Assembly (NCBI GenBank): GCA_963921425.1
Contig: OY992833.1
Location: 13,619,738-13,683,737, forward strand
Direction: 5' to 3'
DNA length: 64,000 bases
DNA from: Dryas octopetala
Lineage: Eukaryota > Streptophyta > Magnoliopsida > Rosales > Rosaceae
The position numbers and the translations under genes were made by a program. Shown here in pieces: positions 35,101 through 47,604 of the stretch. The stretch's first letter is position 1. The number at the start of each line of letters is the position of its first letter. A model generated the notes under the pieces. That model was not told the DNA's origin. It saw only the letters and a list, made by a program, of their open reading frames with translations, and did not search any database.

Positions 35101-36524
35101 CATCCCTTGCAGGTTAGACTAAATGCAGCATCATTAACAACAAGTCGTATTTATAGAGAACCTACTTACAGACAAAATTAGGACCCACTATACTCAATGA
35201 CAACATGAAGACCACTTCAATTTAAAAAGGCCAAAAGAAATCATTATCATCGACACAAGCAGAGGACCACTTCAATTTAAATAATCAACATACATAAAAA
35301 ATGGAAAAATTCAGAAACCTTAACACTATTTAATATTTAAATATTTCAATGACTCATTTCCAAATGAAAAACCTTAAATAAAAACAAAAAATTGGTACAA
35401 ACATAAACAAAATACAAAGTAAAAAAAAACATTTGAAATCCCTAAGCCCCAAAAATTACTCACCGTAATAGGGCTCCCCTTCACCTTCTTCCTGCAACAT
35501 ATTGTTATCACCAAGCAGAGATTCGTCCTTGAATGGTAGACATAAATTCTCCCTTTTACCTTTTTGTCGCGCTTTTGCAGGGAGGTCACTTAGCCTTCAA
35601 TGTCGATCTCATGTGCCCTTTTGGAATCCTGCAGACAAAAGTCACATTCATACATTTTTATAAAATGAAACCCTAAACCCAACAACCTAATACATTGCAT
35701 TTTGGCGGGCTAATCAGCCAGGTCAGCACTTGGCTGGGTCACTTAGCCATGTCGTTGATCTCTCTGTGTGTGTCCAGGTGGGAGGCGACTCTCATCTGGC
35801 AGTCATGTGCTGGTTAGGTGGTGCCACATCGGCATTTTCCGTTTATGAAGTAGACGGTCTTGACGGATTGGGTCAAATTGCGACATTAATGGAAACACGG
35901 TCCTTAAAGAAAGCAAATTGAAATAACGGGAACTAAAGTGCGACACAGCCATATTACATGGACCAAAAACGCTTTTCGGCAAAAACAAAAAAAACTCAAG
36001 GTCGACAAAATGGGTCAATAAAAATTGGTTGTAACACTATCTAAAGTGCTTACACCACCAGCTAACGTGGCTACATCCAACTCATTTTTTTTGGGCTTTT
36101 TTATACAAATACCAGCCGGACTATAGGGGATGTGTTCCCGTACCACCCATAAAAACAAATTTTACTATATGCCAACCAATATTATCTATATGTGACAATG
36201 TGCCACCTACCGCCTAATTTTCTGTTAAATTGAAATGTTTTTTTTTTTTTCCAAATTTCCCATTTTACCCATGAGTTAAATTAAAAAACATATTTTTTAA
36301 AAAACTGTTTTTAAGTATTTTACACTTATCAATAAAAAAAGTATTTTACACAAATTTAAAAAACTAAAATTTATAAATAAAAGAAATACAAAATATATAG
36401 AAAAATCTCACCTCCACTCAGTCGCCAGCCCCACCACCGGCGGCTCCACTTGCCAACGCAAAATGTCCTAATAGAAAGAAAATTTTTACAAAAAGTAGAT
36501 TTTATTTCTAAAGCCCATGGGGAC

Positions 36525-39500
36525 TAGGTGAATGTTGAGTGGTGGAGGATTCAAGATTTGAAAGAGTTCAAGCATGCATATGTTGTAAAATATGTTCCAA
36601 TTCTCTTCAATTGATTTCAGAAATATATTTTAAATACTTGGCTAACCTTCCTACATAAGTTCTTTTGTGTTCTTGAAATCTTATATAAAAATATATCCAT
36701 TATGACATTTATTATTTTCTCAATTTTCGTTTTTGGCTTCTTTCTAACAGGAAACTCCAGCTCGCCTTTCTCAATGTTCTTCTGCAAGTGTTCTCGAAAC
36801 GTTATGCATTGATTCGTAGAATGGTGATTCACCTTTCGTGAAACTTGTAGTAGGTTTTGCCTCTCAATTCCTCAGGCGAAGGCAATTTCTTGCCTAATTC
36901 AAGCTTAATCTTTCTTGCAGCATACAAGCAGTTGAAAATCCTATCTGCCGAAGATATATCAAAGGCATAATCCTTCAACACAAGCACTTCTTTTTTATGC
37001 TTCCCCGGCCCTATCATCACTATCGTTTGTTTTTTACCTGACCTCTTTGGTTTTGCCAACGCCTCACAGTTGAAAGGCTTGTCAAAAACAATATGTGCAA
37101 CTGCTGCTTCAGCTTCTTCAATTTCATCAGTTTCCATGAGGTAAACCTCCGTCACATGAGCAGCTGCACTTCGGTAGTAAGTCCCCTTTCCAGAATTCTT
37201 TTCGACATATATCAAACTTTTGCAAGTAAAAAGTTGATGAATCAGCACGAATTTCGCGAAATACTCAATATATAAGTTAATCAAGGTCATTTTATTGAGT
37301 ATAAGAAGTGAAATACAAAACCAATTAATGGGTGATGTACGTCTTAGAAGTCGTCAATAAAAATAGAAACAAAAATAAAAAAGAACATCAATATAATGGT
37401 GAAGTGTCGTGTGTTCTCGTTTAATTCTTACTACATGTGTATATCAATGGTCCAAAATATGAAAATTTTGAAGAGATCAAGAAAGAGATCCGGACACTTT
37501 ATCCAGGTTTCTTAACTCAGTTGTATGAGCTGTTGCCAGAAGGTATGTACTATTTACTTGGTTTTTCTTTTTAGTTATTACGAATTAGTAATTTAACTGT
37601 AGTTTTATCTTATTTGTACAACGAAAGTGCTACATCAGGCTTAGAAAACTGATTTCTTAATAAGCTTTGATTTGGTTTTTATCAAGGTTTTTTTTTTGTT
37701 TATTATTCATATTTAGTAAGAATTAGTCTTTAGTGGCCAAAAAAAAAAGTAAGAATTAGTCTTTCTAAGAGTAGTTTTTTTTTTTTTTTTTTTGTGCAAA
37801 TTGTGTTATTGTACGCATTAGGACAACTTTCTCTTAAAAGTAATTTTGAATCGAATTTGGTTCAGGTCGCTACTATTTTGGTTCAGGTCATTTGGAAATA
37901 ATAAGAAGATATTTGTTGGAATATGGGTTCGAGTTTTTGCATTCTATTAGTGTTAATTAACGGTATCTTTCACTGATGAAACTTCTAAATTTATATGTTT
38001 GTTTATGCTATATCTACAAATAACATATGAACTTTGTTATGCTTGATGTTATGAAATTCATATATTTCCTCATGCCCTATCTACAAATAGGAGTATGACC
38101 ATTAGACTTACAAGAATGTCGAGCGATAAATCGAAAAAGTCGTGTGACAATTCAAATATGAAGATTAACAATAGTTCAAATATGGTATGATATGCTTTTA
38201 TTTTATTTAAACTTGTAGATACGTGTAACGTGTGAAATGTATGTATAGAAATATAATGTGTATATTTGTTTCGCAAGTGATAAGTGTAAGTATTAATGAA
38301 TATGAACTCTGTTATGAATTTTATTATTCTTATTTAGTTCATATTTGTACAACGAAACCAAAATATATTTACCGTTTTACCTTATGAATATGAACTCTGC
38401 TATGGGTACATTTTAAATTTTATATATATATATATATATTTGTTTATGCCTTATCTATAATAACAATAGGAGCCAATTACTCATTTTACCCTAAACATAT
38501 GAATTTGGTTATGGTTGTTGTATTGAAATTCATAAAGTTGAGTGACAAATAAAAAAAGTTGAGTGACCATTAAAATAAGTTTCAACTGGTGAGAGGACAA
38601 AAAGCATTAGACAAAGTGAAATATCACCATCATTTGAAGATTAATAGTAGCTCAAATATTGTATAATATGCTTTTATTTTTATTAAAACTTTTACATAGT
38701 TCTAATGTTTGAAAAATATATAGAAATATGATGCGTATATATTTGTTTTGTAGTTGTTAAGTGCAAGTACTAATGAATATGAGCTATAATATCAAAATGA
38801 AAAAGCAACAATCCATTTTCGTGGATGAAAATAAAGTGAATAAGTTCTTCCACTATACTTCTGAAGCCTTTGCTACATAACCCATTACTCCCCACCCGAG
38901 TATATTCTAAATATACTTTAAACAAACGCTTGGTGAATATTGAACGGTGGAAGATTCAAAATTTGAGAAATTTCAATTTGAGAAATTTTAAGCATATGCT
39001 GGAAAATAAATTCTAATTCTCTTCAACTGATTCAAAATTATTTTTTGAATATTTGGTCAATCCCCCTAAGTTCTTTTGTGCTCTTCAAATCTTATATAAA
39101 ATTATATGCATTATCAAGCTTTTAAAAGTAAAAAGCTAACAATTTAACATTACCGGAAAATATATTACAAAATGTCATTCAGTTGTAGAAATGATGTATA
39201 TTGCACACTTGGGTAGAGATATGCGATTTCGTAAGTATTTATATTTTTAATACAAATTTCATTATAATTGACTATAAGAGAAGTTATCAAATATTTTCAT
39301 GATCAAGGGTATATTAAGTCGGGTTTGCTGGAGGAATAAGTATGTCATATACTCAGTGTCATTTGATCTCCTTTGATTCTTACAACATGTGTATATCCAT
39401 GATACAAAATATGTAAATATTGAAAACATCGACGTAAACATGGAAATTCTATCTGGGTTTCTTAACTCGGCTGCATGAGCGGTTTTTTCTAAAGTGGTGG

Positions 39501-40400
39501 AAGATTCAAGATTTGAGAAACTTTAAGAATATGCTGGAAAATAAATTTCAATTCTCTTCAGCTGATTCTGATGGTGGAAACTTTAAGCATATTGGTTTTT
39601 TCTAGATGAACCATTATCTTGAAGATCATTTTCTTGAATTGGTGGAATCTTTCATTATGTATTTTTTTATTATATAAATTTCTTGATAATTGACTATATG
39701 GTTACGTGTAGTAGTCTTTTATGAGAATATAAAATTTAATTTAGTTAACTATATTTTTTATAGTAGTCTTTTATTGTGGCGTGGTTTGTTCATGATCAAG
39801 GGTATATTAAGTCGGGTTTGCTGGAGGAATAATTATGTCATATACGCAGAGACAATAAAAATCATCAATGTTTGGAAAAGCCCAGAGAGACTTGGTGAAT
39901 GTTAAGCAATGAAATATTCAAGATTTGAGAAACTTTAAGCATATGTTCGAAAATAAATTTTAATTCTCTTCAACTAATTCATAATTATTTTTTGAATATT
40001 TGGCTAATCCCCTTAAGTAAGTTCTTTTATGCTCTTCAAATCTTATATAAAAATATATGCATTATCAAACTTTTAAAATTACTGGCACAAATTCTGCAAA
40101 GCACTCGATATAGAAGTTGATCAAGGTCCTTTTATTGATTGAGTATAAGCTAGAAGTGGAATATATACAAAATCAATGGGTGATGTACTAGAAGCCATCT
40201 ATAAAAAAAATGAACATGAATATAATGATGATCGAAGTGTCATTTGATCTTCTTCGATTCTTACGACATGTGTATATCTATAGTGAAAAATATGTAAATT
40301 TTGAAAAGATCGACGTAGAGATCCAGACACTTTTTTCAGGTTTCTTAACTTGGCTGCATGATCAGTTTTTTCTAAAGCAAAAAATAAAAATCACAAGGCA
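36525..40400 (+). repeat. Three or more diverged direct copies of one unit
   Basis: Copy A 36525-37560, copy B about 38928-39480 and copy C about 39888-40400 share, in order: GGTGAATGTTGAGTGGTGGA-like start, GATTCAAGATTTGA, AATTCTCTTCAA, TTCTTTTGTGCTCTTCAAAT, then (A and C) GTTGATCAAGGTC.TTTTATTGA, GGGTGATGTAC, and (A, B and C) ACATGTGTATATC, GATCCGGACACTTT, GGTTTCTTAACT. A fragment also occurs at 39487-39570. Copy C lacks the gag-coding portion of copy A. In copy A the shared end is an open frame (KYENFEEIKKEIRTLYPGFL) followed by a GTATGT donor-like site, so the unit may contain a captured exon whose source I do not recognise. Confidence 0.55.
36617..37290 (-). pseudogene. Ty3/gypsy-type gag fragment
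   Basis: A minus-strand frame (37290-36829) reads to YAFDISSADRIFNCL, then KLPSPEELRGKTYYKFHER, and after a one-base shift continues VNHHSTNQCITFREHLQKNI at 36832-36617. The pattern of PS.EEL.G..YCK.H....H.TN.C..F...IQ, then G.L.FP, is familiar from polyproteins of plant Ty3/gypsy elements, at the gag/protease border. The usual Cys of YCKxH is Tyr here. No reverse transcriptase is nearby. It lies inside one copy of the repeated unit described separately. Confidence 0.6.
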
Positions 40401-41805
40401 TGTATTATTTACTTGGTTTTTCTTCTTATATATTTCAAATTAGTCATTTAATTGTAGTTTATTTTATTTGTATAGCGAAAATTTTGCATTAGGATTGAAA
40501 AAGTGATGTTGTAAAAAGCTATATAACACAATGCTACAAACTAAAAGAAATCCTCAAGCTTTGGCGCTTTGCTAATATAAAAATATTAATTCATAACACA
40601 TTTCTCATAACGTATATGTATAAATGCATATGATTGAGGGAAAAAAACTTACCTATAATAGGGATAGAGGCTAACTTGGCATCCCAAAAGATAGTTTCTA
40701 TCTTGAAATTAGAGAAATTGTTATGTGATGAAGTATAAAAGCATAGGTGCCATCATGTTAATGGATTAGGATACCAAATCAGTTATATGATTCATATCTC
40801 TGTTGCAGGGAAGTTTCTCTCTGAGGGACACGAATCCTTTCCTGAGCTATTTATCTCCTAAACTATCCTTAGCTTTTAATCTAGGCCATTAATTTAGATC
40901 TGACAGTCAGGAAACTCACAACTTGATTTTATTTGGTTTGTTAACATATTACAACAAAAACTAGGTCGTTCTATTAAAAACCTTTTTTTCGCTTTGTTCT
41001 CTTCCATCCTACTTTCTCTATTCTTACTCTCCTTGTTCGATCACTTTATCTTCTTCCTGTATCTCTACTACCCAATCAAAAAAATTAGTGTTTACACACT
41101 AGAACTTCTCGGTTGATATTGTTTTTTCACTTCATTCTTTTCCTTCCTATGATGCTCTCTCTCTATCTGCAATCTTATTGGATTTATTCATTTTCAATAA
41201 ATTTCGTCTTTCTTTTTCATTTTTATCTAGCTTATTTGTTTGTTAAATGGTGGCTCAAATTTAAGATGGGTTTGGAAGGATTTAAGGGAGGGACTAGGGG
41301 AAACAGACCATTGTTAATAGAGATGTCATCATTGGTTGTTTCAGACCATATATATGTTGAGTTGTAGAGATCTGAATAAACAAAAAATTTTTGGGGAGAA
41401 AGATGACGAGAGAGAAAGCACCAATGAAAGAACCAAAAGTGAAAAAAAAAAAAATTCTCAACATAAAACTTACAGTCAAGGAGTAAAATTTTGGTTTCGA
41501 GGAAATTTTGACGGAAATTTTCGTGGAAATTTATTAAAATTTCGATTTTGACAAAATTAGATAAAAACGACGGAACTTTTGAATAAAACTTGATCATATG
41601 CTTATTTAACATATTATCTACTGTATTGATAAAAAACATTGAAGAAACCAAATTATATAGTAGGTTTTATATGATATAAGGTAAATATAATATATGCGCG
41701 CTGGTGGTAAATACTGTTAAAAAATGGGTCACTAATTAATAATTATATAAATAATACCTCAAATTTATTTATATTACAATTTTAAATCATGAATTAAATA
41801 AGTAT

Positions 41806-44800
41806 TCAATACCACAGAGTTTCTAGTAGGTTCAAAATTTTCGCTGTCTTCAGTATCATCATGTCCAGAGTAGGTGAATTGCGAAGAATAATCACCCAAG
41901 ATACATCTCCAGCATATTTTTGCATATAATTCCCAACATGCCAACAGTATGGATCAGGAGGTGGTATTTGTGGTGGGATTTGCCCATAGCCATACTCATT
42001 TGAAGAGCTACTGCCAGACGCACCTAAGTAAAAGGGATATGGTGGGTAGACTATTGAAGGGTTTTGCCCATAATTGTAATTATCATCTGCTACACCTATA
42101 GAACCAAAAGTGGTGGATAACGAATTCTCTTCTTCTGGTATCATACCCACATTACCTCTTTTTCTGCGATTGTAGTCCTTTCTAATGGCACCAATTCTTC
42201 GTCCTGCACGCCTACTCCCATGATCCTCATCTTGTGTTGCATGGGCATAGTTTTCTTCGCCAGTAAATCGAATGATATCGTATTGATCATCTCCAGTGTT
42301 ATCTTCATTTCTACCACCACCCTCGCCATCACCTCTACTTCCACTATTGGTAGGTGTGTCTGATCCTGTGTCAGAGTTGCCTGATCGAGAAGGATTAGTG
42401 GGAACATTTTCATTGTGATTTATTGGACCTCGCATAAGTTCCTCAAAACTCTCAGTAGGGCCCACCTCCTCATTAAGAACTCTTTCCACATTGATACCTT
42501 CTTGGCGTGCTTGGGCTGCAAGATCAGGATCTGGATTGCCTGCATTATCATCTAGATGGATGGGCCTGATCCACTGATAAAGCTGGTTTTTCCTCTGCAT
42601 CATCATCCCCCATACAATTTTCAAACATATCCAGCGGATCATAGTTGTCGACGCGATCTTCCTCAGCTTGTTTGTCTCGAATTGCAAGCTTCATATTATA
42701 GTAGCAATAGACCATCTTTTCTAACCTACTATATGAAAGCCTGTTTCTTTGCTTGGTGTGTATGAGAGCGAAAGTGCTCCAGTTTCTTTCACAAGCGGAT
42801 GATGACGCCGTTTGTGAAAGAACTTTGATGACTAATTTTCTTACAGTAGACGCATCAGTCTCATACATGATCTACCATTCACCTGAATTGTACAAAATTA
42901 TGAGTGTAAGTTCAATCATTCAATTGATCCAACTAATAAAAGTACGGTTTATACTCACTAAAAGACATTTTTGATCTAGCGGCAATTGTCGCTCGCTCTC
43001 CGAACATTCTCTTCGCATTTTTGAAATAAGTTAGCTAGATACAAATCATACAATATCCATCAAAATATAAAACTTAAGACAATTAAATTTTTTAAAGTGT
43101 TATGGCAGGTTATTTTCACCTCATTTCCAAATTGGGTAACTTCCGTTGAATAAGGATCCAATGTTTTATATACATTGTGCACAGCCCGAATAAGTTCACC
43201 ATCATTTGTCACGCCTTCTTTATATTGGTAGCGAGGATTCAAATAGTAGGCTGTATCAAGTAAATATTGAAATACATATTTAGTAATAATAATTTAAAGT
43301 TAGATAACTTAGATCAATGAAAAAACATGCGGAACTAAATTTAATTTAAACATATTTAGGTTACCTGCTGCTTGCAAATCGTATTGTAATGTTTTAAACC
43401 ATCGATCATCGATGATTTTTACCACCCACCGTGCACCGTGTTTAAGTAATAATTATTCTTTTACACGACTCATCAACTCATAAACGGATCCCATAGTAGG
43501 ATACACCTCTGTATCGACAACACGTAAAACTAGGTATATAGGTTCTAACAAACCGCAAATCTTAAGCACCTGTTGCCAAAATGAGTGATTAAGTACTATG
43601 GATTCCACCTGTTGTCCTACTTCTCCTCGCCGGAAGGTTCTATTGCCCCAATCAGTACAAGTGAACAATTGCTTCAACCCAATCATCTTTCGATACAAAC
43701 TATCCAATGCAAGATAGTGGGTAGCAAATCGCGTGGGACCAGGACGAATAATATCTTCACCACAAATCTCACGCATCTTTGCCAACAACCAGTTATGGTT
43801 GTAAATAAAATTTGTGATCTTTTGAGCCTTTTTTATCACCTTAGCAACCGACTGGTTCTTCCCAATCTCTTCGAACATGAGATCAATGCAATGTGCCGCA
43901 CACGACGTCCAATACACATTATATTTTTTCATTAACTTCTTCCCTGCAGCGACATATGCGGAACCATTGTCAGTGATAACTTGAACAACATTGTCCAGTC
44001 CAACCTCCTCCATTACATCCTTCAGTAGCCCATATATATATCTTGCATCCTTTATGCTATTTGAAGAATCAACGGACTTAAGGAATATAGTCTTACCTCT
44101 TGAGTAGGCCATGAAGTTTATAATAGACAACTTGGTTGGACCTGTCCAACCATCGGACATGATTGTGCAACCATAAGTTGCCCAATCCTTCTTCAAGTTG
44201 TTGACATGCTCTTGTATTTCATTAAATTCATTTTCCAAATATACATTTCGTATCTGATAGGGTGATGGAGGTTCCACTCCTTCTTTTGCCTGCTGACATC
44301 CTATCACCAAGTTTTTGAAATGATGAGATGCTGCTTTTGAAGGAGGAACATTTTCGTAGATGAAGAACTTGGCTATCAAGCCCTGCATCTTCTCTTTGAT
44401 TGACCCTCCAGAAAAGATATTTTTAGCACTCTTTTGGCGTGCTTTAGATGACTTGTAGAGGCTTGGTGCTACTGGGGGTGTTGGTTGTGATTCCCTCATA
44501 CTTGATCCTCTTCTCAATTGTAAACCACTACTAGACCCAGAACCTTGTCCCCTATTTGGGACTTTATGTAGGTGTTCCCTATCCCATTGTGCTGTTTTGG
44601 ATTGTCGAATTGCAGCTCGAAATCTTCGCTCTTCAGGCCCCATATCATTTATTTTAATCATCATCGTCATCGTCGTCACTGTCACTCAAGTTTATATGAC
44701 CTTCTCCGTGAATTTTGCTTGAATATCTTCTATTTGTTGTGCTTTCTTGTTTCTTTGTTGTTGTTTATATCCCAAGGTGTTTGCAATGTGTTGTTTCACC

Positions 44801-45009
44801 TCTGGTGGGACACTAGTACAACGTTTCACATAACTTCCAGGATCCATACTTGCAAGGTGGTATTTCAGTCTTGTCACTCCACCACCCTTCATTACAAAGC
44901 CACAATATTTGCATATTGAACCTTGTTTACTAGCCGGATTTGGAAATGCATGCTCCCAAGCTGAATCACGTGCTATTCCTCCAATGTCCATATTAGTACC
45001 TAATAACAA
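41806..45009 (-). pseudogene. hAT transposase (BED finger, DUF659, hAT dimerisation), decayed
   Basis: Minus-strand parts in order: BED-type zinc finger (about 45000-44692: DSAWEHAFP, CKYCGFVMKGGGVTRLKYHL), beginning after an acceptor-like TTGTTATTAG; an acidic stretch broken by stops and a frame change at 44690; the DUF659/RNase H-like core (44640-43456: MSDGWTGPTKLSIINFM, VITDNGSAYVAAGKKLM, SCAAHCIDLMFEEI); an in-frame TAA at 43453-43455 followed by HGARWVVKIIDDRWF; an exon at about 43250-43119 (YYLNPRYQYKEG); and the hAT C-terminal dimerisation block (42868-42600: SQTASSSACERNWSTFALIH). A TAG at 42872-42874 replaces an expected Trp codon, and a frame shift near 42600 precedes the tail QWIRPIHLDD, which then runs to 41806. 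Not functional as it stands. Confidence 0.9.
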
Positions 45010-45016
45010 AAGACAT

Positions 45017-45128
45017 ACACAATCACAAATTCACAATCATCATAATAACAATCAAATATGCAAAATCACAATCAAATATACAAAAATACATAATCACAAT
45101 CAAATATGAAAAATCTCAATTAAATATA
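45017..45128. repeat. AATCACAATCAAATAT tandem repeat
   Basis: Four or so units of about 22-28 bp of the form ATCACAATCAAATATrCAAAA, located just upstream (minus strand) of the hAT transposase start. Confidence 0.65.
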
Positions 45129-46757
45129 CATTAATAACTGTGGAACAAGAAAATGGGTAGATCAGTACGTGTTGATAGGAGATTTTTGGAAAAACAAAAT
45201 ATACAAAACAACTCTTTAATTTTTCAAAGCAGATTAATCATGCATTATCACTATAGATTGGCTTAATCTGATGGGTTTTTAAATATATATATATTTGGGT
45301 TGTTATTATACTAAGTTGCTTTTATTTAATTAACTGACCCAAAACCCTTTTATATATACTTTGATCATCAAAACTTGAACTTAATTTGTTGCAATGATAA
45401 AAAACTTCTTGGTAATGGAAGAGAATTTGGTAAAGTGGCTATAAATCTATAATAAGTGAAAAGATGACCCAAATTAAATAGTCATGAACCATCTATATGA
45501 GTGGTTGTGGGCTGTGCACATATATATTTATTACCTGATAAGATTCTTGCAAGAGCAGGAACAACAATAATTGGAAGAACAAACAAAGAGGAGGAAGATG
45601 CAGTGCAGGACTTAATGGGACTTTCAAATATAATAACGTTTAATTTTATTAATTATATATATTAATAACTGCAGCCTGTATACGGTATACCCCAGAGTCC
45701 CGAACTCAAAACAGAAAAATGTCCCTTTAAAGTGGGTTTTTTAATACATAAATTCCAGCCAAAATTAAAGCAAAAAAGTAGATTTTACTACTGCGCAATC
45801 TAAGCTAACTTCTTAGGGAGAAATCATAATTTTTTTTAGAATGTTAGTTGTCTTCTCTGTGTGCTTTTTCTTTGGACAGTCTGCAGGCTGTATATGGAGC
45901 CATCAACGGAGGGAGTTTATAACTACTCATTTCTTGATCAAAGATTCAGAGATTCAAATCGCAATATTAGGCATCAATATTCAATCAAGCCTATGCAATT
46001 GTAGTACAAACCTTGCAGGGGTCTCGCCGAGGAAGAAAGTTACAGACTTTGCAGGGAGTCACGTCGGAGAAGGAGGCAAGGGGCTGCCGCAGGCGGAGAA
46101 GACAGAGTGAAGAGAGAAAGAGAGAGAAGAGAGAGAAATCTTTTGCACAGGGGAGAAGACAGAGAGAAGAGAGAGAGATCTGAGTGTGTGGATGAAAATG
46201 AGGCTGAGAGTGATTGAGTGATAAGTCAATCAGTGAGGTATCACTGTATTACAGTGAAATTTTGTCGAAATTTCGTCAAATTTCGGCCGAAATATTAGCA
46301 AAATTTTGGCGAAATATTATTGAAAATTAAGGGATATGTGATTAAATTTCGGGATCCCAAAAAAACGAAAATTTCAGCGAAATTTCACTCCTTGCTTACA
46401 GTCATTGATTTCTTAGGATTAGGATTCCATGTTTATTTTTTCTTACTGGTTTATTTTCTTATTTTTTGTTTTTTTTTTCCCTACTGGTTGATTTGGGTTG
46501 GATTGCAAAAATATGAAAAGAAAAGAGAGAGATGGAGAAAGAAAGCATCATAAGAAATCACTAGAAAGAGAACAAAGTGAAAAAGGTATCAACAGCACGA
46601 TGCAGTTTTTGTTGATATATTATATATATTAAAAAAATAAATAAAATTAAATTGCGAGTCTTGTGACCGTGAGATCTAATCTAATGGTTTAAATTAAAAG
46701 CTAAGGATACTTTAGGAGATAAATAGCTTAGGAGAGGATCTGCATCCCTCTCTCTGA

Positions 46758-47595
46758 GATACTTACCTGGTCCAATTCGAATTAAATCAGCAAAACTGTA
46801 CATATCCAAAGAGCCAAGATCTTTTTTAGGGGAATTAAGGGTCATGCCTTATTCTAAACCCAAATTGTACATTAACTGCTCCATACGTTGGCATTACCCT
46901 TGTCCATTTCACTTGACCCGAAGTAATCCTTTTTCACAATAGCTAACATTCAAATTCCTCATCAACCATGAAGGCAATAAATAATAACATGCTTATTTAT
47001 ATATAAAACGCTTTAAACATGCACTCCACATTTCAGGTATATAAGAATGACTTCATAAGGATTAATTTTCCAAAGTAAAGCCATCATAATTTAAAAATAA
47101 CAAAAATAATGGGTCTTACTTTTCTAATGCCTCAAAACAAAGCCTTTGTTCTTATTCATTTCAAACAAATGTTATAAGCCAAAATAGTTGAAGCAAATGG
47201 CCAAAATTTTCACTTCTAATTCATAGCCCTTCTTTATATAATTAAGACAAAAGCAAAAGGCCATAATTAGTAACTGTAATAGTGTAAATCAAATAGTTCC
47301 ACCACAAAGACAATAAGTAAATATATAAAAGGTGATGTTTGCAAACTAGTACGTTGTAAACTCTTTTATACATGAAACCATACAAGTAGCAGCAAGTTAT
47401 ATATATTAGGTGACTGTAACAGTAAAAAAAAATCAATTAAAATATATTAATAAGTGCATTTATGAATGTGATAGAGGGAAGAATTAATATACCATGATAT
47501 ACATAACCGCTGCCTTATAATAAACCTTTCAAAGATATTTATTCATATTAATAAATCTTCTTGAAGTGTGGGTGAAAGCTAATTCCAGAAACCAT
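46758..47595. other. AT-rich spacer, nothing recognised
   Basis: Lies between the Mutator/hAT nest and the fold-back element. No coding or repeat boundary could be supported. Confidence 0.4.
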
Positions 47596-47604
47596 TTAAT
47601 ATTA

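Larger units (their letters stand above)
31231..35980 (-). mobile_element. MuDR-type Mutator element, 4.75 kb
   Basis: Long terminal inverted repeats of about 185 bp. The left arm (31231-31415) reads TTTTTGATCCATGTACTATG, then TATCGCACTTTGATCCCCGT and AATCCGTCAAGACCGTCTAC. The right arm, read on the minus strand from 35980, gives the same order with few changes. The flanks are A-rich (AAAGAAAAA against AAAAACAAA), so the 9-bp duplication cannot be fixed. The transposase remnant lies between them on the minus strand. Confidence 0.85.
41477..46394 (-). mobile_element. hAT transposon, 4918 bp, perfect 8-bp duplication
   Basis: Ends CAAGGAGTAAAATTTTGG (left) and, on the minus strand, CAAGGAGTGAAATTTCGC (right). 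Flanked by CTTACAGT at 41469-41476 and 46395-46402. Both subterminal regions hold many GAAATTTCG-like motifs. It carries a decayed transposase gene on the minus strand and is inserted in the Mutator element at 40825-46748, so it is the younger of the two. The element at 13577-16414 is a sibling. Confidence 0.92.
40825..46748. mobile_element. Mutator-type element with 9-bp duplication, split by a hAT
   Basis: The left end GGGACACGAATCCTTTCCTG and the right end, on the minus strand, GGGATGCAGATCCTCTCCTA begin inverted repeats that can be followed for 150-180 bp (shared ATTTATCTCCTAAA.TATCC, TAGCTTTTAAT, AACAAAAACT). The flanks are identical: TCTCTCTGA at 40816-40824 and 46749-46757, the 9-bp duplication expected for Mutator-like elements. 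Removing the hAT and one copy of its duplication leaves about 1.0 kb, a non-autonomous element without coding capacity. Confidence 0.88.

Noticed and set aside
41113-41551. Plus- and minus-strand frames across the hAT left border
   Set aside because: They cross the transposon junction and the Mutator terminal repeat; no domain content.
45841-46110. 89-codon plus-strand frame in the right part of the hAT
   Set aside because: Opposite to the transposase leader; no motif, probably non-coding leader DNA.
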